7,708 nucleotides of DNA from positions 1 through 7,708 of the forward strand of contig PXPA01000025.1 in assembly GCA_003022255.1 (NCBI GenBank). Direction: 5' to 3'. The notes under the pieces are model-generated. The model ran no database searches and was not told the DNA's origin. It saw only the letters and a program-made list of their open reading frames with translations. The translations under genes and the position numbers were made by a program. Positions 7,081-7,708 of the stretch are shown here, one piece after another. The DNA comes from Parcubacteria group bacterium SW_6_46_9 (GTDB taxonomy: Bacteria; Patescibacteriota; Minisyncoccia; Phycocordibacterales; SW-6-46-9). Position 1 is the stretch's first letter, and every line of letters starts with the position of its first letter.

Positions 7081-7132
7081 TCTTTATTCTAACTCGAAGG
7101 GCAGAAAACCACGGGCTTGCCCGTGGATGAAT
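7081..7132 (+). repeat. IS-end hairpin module, copy 2 (upstream of tnpA)
   Basis: TCTTTATTC (7081-7089), ACTCG (7092-7096), AGAAAACC (7103-7110), a perfect 7-bp hairpin CCACGGG-CTTG-CCCGTGG (7109-7126) and GGATGAAT (7125-7132). It is the diverged partner of 6942-7000, lacking the first hairpin. The stem is identical to that of the right-end hairpin at 7596-7613. It lies 35 bases before the tnpA start; in known IS200 elements a leader hairpin limits transposase translation, which may apply here. Confidence 0.7.
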
Positions 7133-7161
7133 GTAAGGCGGCGGTACGATACCATTGACCC

Positions 7162-7593
7162 ATGGAACTACAGACATCAGGTCATTCCGTATATCGCAAT
7201 CAGTACCACATTGTCTGGATTCCGAAGTACCGCCGCCGCATCCTGAATCCTGGTCTTCGTAGCTACTGCACAAAGGTACTGAAAAATGAATTACGCTCAA
7301 TGCCCGGAGCGAAGCTAAAAGAGCAAACCTTACGAGAAGACCATATCCATATCGTACTAATTATTCCACCGAAGGATCGGGTAGCAGATGTGATAGGAAG
7401 ACTGAAAGCGAAGACCTCCGGTGCACTGCGTGATAAGTTTGACTGGCTTGTGGACGTATACTGGGAAGAGAACATAGTGTGGTCTCCCGGCTATTTTGTT
7501 ACTACATTCGGTATCGATGAATCCATAGTGCTCGATTATGTTCGCCACCAAGCCGACCAGGATTCAGGTCAAGCTTCGCTTGACCTGTCCTAG
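7162..7593 (+). CDS. tnpA: IS200/IS605-family transposase TnpA (HUH/Y1)
   Basis: 143 aa, full length for the family. TnpA is a dimeric single-strand transposase that cuts at hairpin-marked ends through a 5'-phosphotyrosine link. Seen: the N-terminal YHIVWIPKYRR (15-25), the HUH motif in EDHIHIVL with H61 and H63 binding the metal, the K..SGALR region (84-90), VWSPGYFVTT (106-115), and the catalytic tyrosine Y126 in LDYVRHQ. All key residues are intact, so the enzyme should be functional. ATG 7162 gives the expected N-terminus; no clear Shine-Dalgarno precedes it. The last codons are encoded by a 10-bp hairpin (7565-7587), and the right-end hairpin follows two bases after the stop. The N-terminus differs from the RAYT (REP-associated) branch, so it is a true IS transposase. 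Confidence 0.95.
   Translation: MELQTSGHSVYRNQYHIVWIPKYRRRILNPGLRSYCTKVLKNELRSMPGAKLKEQTLREDHIHIVLIIPPKDRVADVIGRLKAKTSGALRDKFDWLVDVYWEENIVWSPGYFVTTFGIDESIVLDYVRHQADQDSGQASLDLS
7565..7587. repeat. 10-bp hairpin within the 3' end of tnpA
   Basis: CAGGTCAAGC (7565-7574) pairs perfectly with GCTTGACCTG (7578-7587) around a TTC loop. It encodes residues near SGQASLDL of TnpA. No T-run follows, so an intrinsic terminator is unlikely; it may be part of the right-end structure or block incoming antisense transcription. Confidence 0.7.
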
Positions 7594-7708
7594 TGCCACG
7601 GGTTTACCCGTGGGTATCTACCTACTCTTGGCGTTGTAAATGTAAATGAAAGTACAGCTGGGCGAACGCCCGTTAGTCGAAGAATATCACCTCTTCTGAA
7701 CTGCCCGG
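7590..7708 (-). pseudogene. Truncated coding fragment entering from the right edge
   Basis: On the minus strand the frame starting at 7706 is open for 38 codons (GQFRRGDILRLTGVRP, AVLSFTFTTPRVGRY) and ends at TAG 7592-7590 inside the IS right end, where the last codons (PRVNPWH) are simply the IS hairpin read backwards. The composition looks protein-like up to about 7620. It has the same strand as the remnant at 6640-6948 and may be the 5' part of the same gene. The sequence is short, so chance is possible. Confidence 0.35.
7596..7613 (+). repeat. IS right-end hairpin
   Basis: CCACGGG-TTTA-CCCGTGG: the 7-bp stem is identical to that upstream of tnpA (7109-7126), with a different loop (TTTA instead of CTTG). 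Its place two bases after the tnpA stop is as expected for an IS200/IS605 right end. The cleavage site should be a short distance 3' of it. Confidence 0.75.

Larger units (their letters stand above)
6942..7620 (+). mobile_element. IS200/IS605-family insertion sequence, tnpA only (ends approximate)
   Basis: The segment is bounded on the left by the point where the minus-strand remnant loses coding sense and on the right by a hairpin just after tnpA. The size of about 680 bp is that of IS200-type elements carrying only tnpA; no tnpB is present. Such elements move as single strands, and TnpA recognises imperfect hairpins near each end instead of terminal inverted repeats. Seen here: left hairpins at 6951-6968 and 6975-6994, a 26-bp palindrome at 7008-7033, a small hairpin at 7065-7078 followed by a T-rich run, a hairpin at 7109-7126 before tnpA, and a right hairpin at 7596-7613. 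The exact cleavage points cannot be fixed, and the left part could be a second element's remnant. Confidence 0.7.

Noticed and set aside
6942..7132. CRISPR array
   Set aside because: Only two diverged modules, each with internal hairpins, and no regular spacers or cas genes.
7660..7696. Small hairpins GGGC-GAAC-GCCC and GAAGA...TCTTC right of the IS
   Set aside because: The stems are only 4-5 bp and lie within the protein-like fragment; too weak to call as IS or RNA structure.

Overview
The window looks like a chromosomal segment of a Patescibacteria/CPR bacterium. The evidence is short genes, few Shine-Dalgarno sequences, several signal-peptide or single-pass envelope proteins without recognisable families, and a secreted peptidoglycan-binding protein ending in an FGGRI...C module that I associate from memory with CPR envelope proteins. 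A Saccharibacteria-like lineage is possible, but no phylogenetic marker except rsmA is present. TGA behaves as a stop here (for example in the ATGA overlap at 2383-2386), which argues against the TGA=Gly lineages.

Left part (1-3295, minus strand): a two-gene operon read leftwards from a good sigma70-type promoter at 3250-3278. The first gene encodes a 276-aa single-pass membrane protein. It overlaps by ATGA a very large gene that leaves the window (at least 795 codons). That gene encodes a signal peptide, a long Cys-containing exported region with two related KIDW repeats, and the beginning of a hydrophobic segment. The pair resembles envelope/secretion-apparatus genes, perhaps the VirB6/TrbL kind, but that is inference.

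Middle (3296-5468): divergently transcribed from the operon is a secreted protein with a coiled coil, a peptidoglycan-binding domain and the FGGRI module. Its last residues appear to be frameshifted. It converges tail-to-tail on rsmA (ksgA), the 16S rRNA dimethyladenosine transferase. Upstream of rsmA is a 190-base spacer that can fold as a closed, pseudoknot-capable structure.

Right part (5469-7708): two hypothetical genes lie on the minus strand, a small soluble protein and a coiled-coil/membrane-anchored protein. Upstream of them is a degraded gene remnant whose coding sense stops exactly where an IS200/IS605-type insertion begins. The IS (about 6942 to 7620) carries only tnpA (HUH/Y1 transposase). 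Its left flank is elaborate: two diverged copies of a hairpin module and a perfect 26-bp palindrome. Beyond the IS a second open minus-strand fragment reaches the window edge, so the IS probably split one gene, whose 3' piece has since acquired a stop codon.
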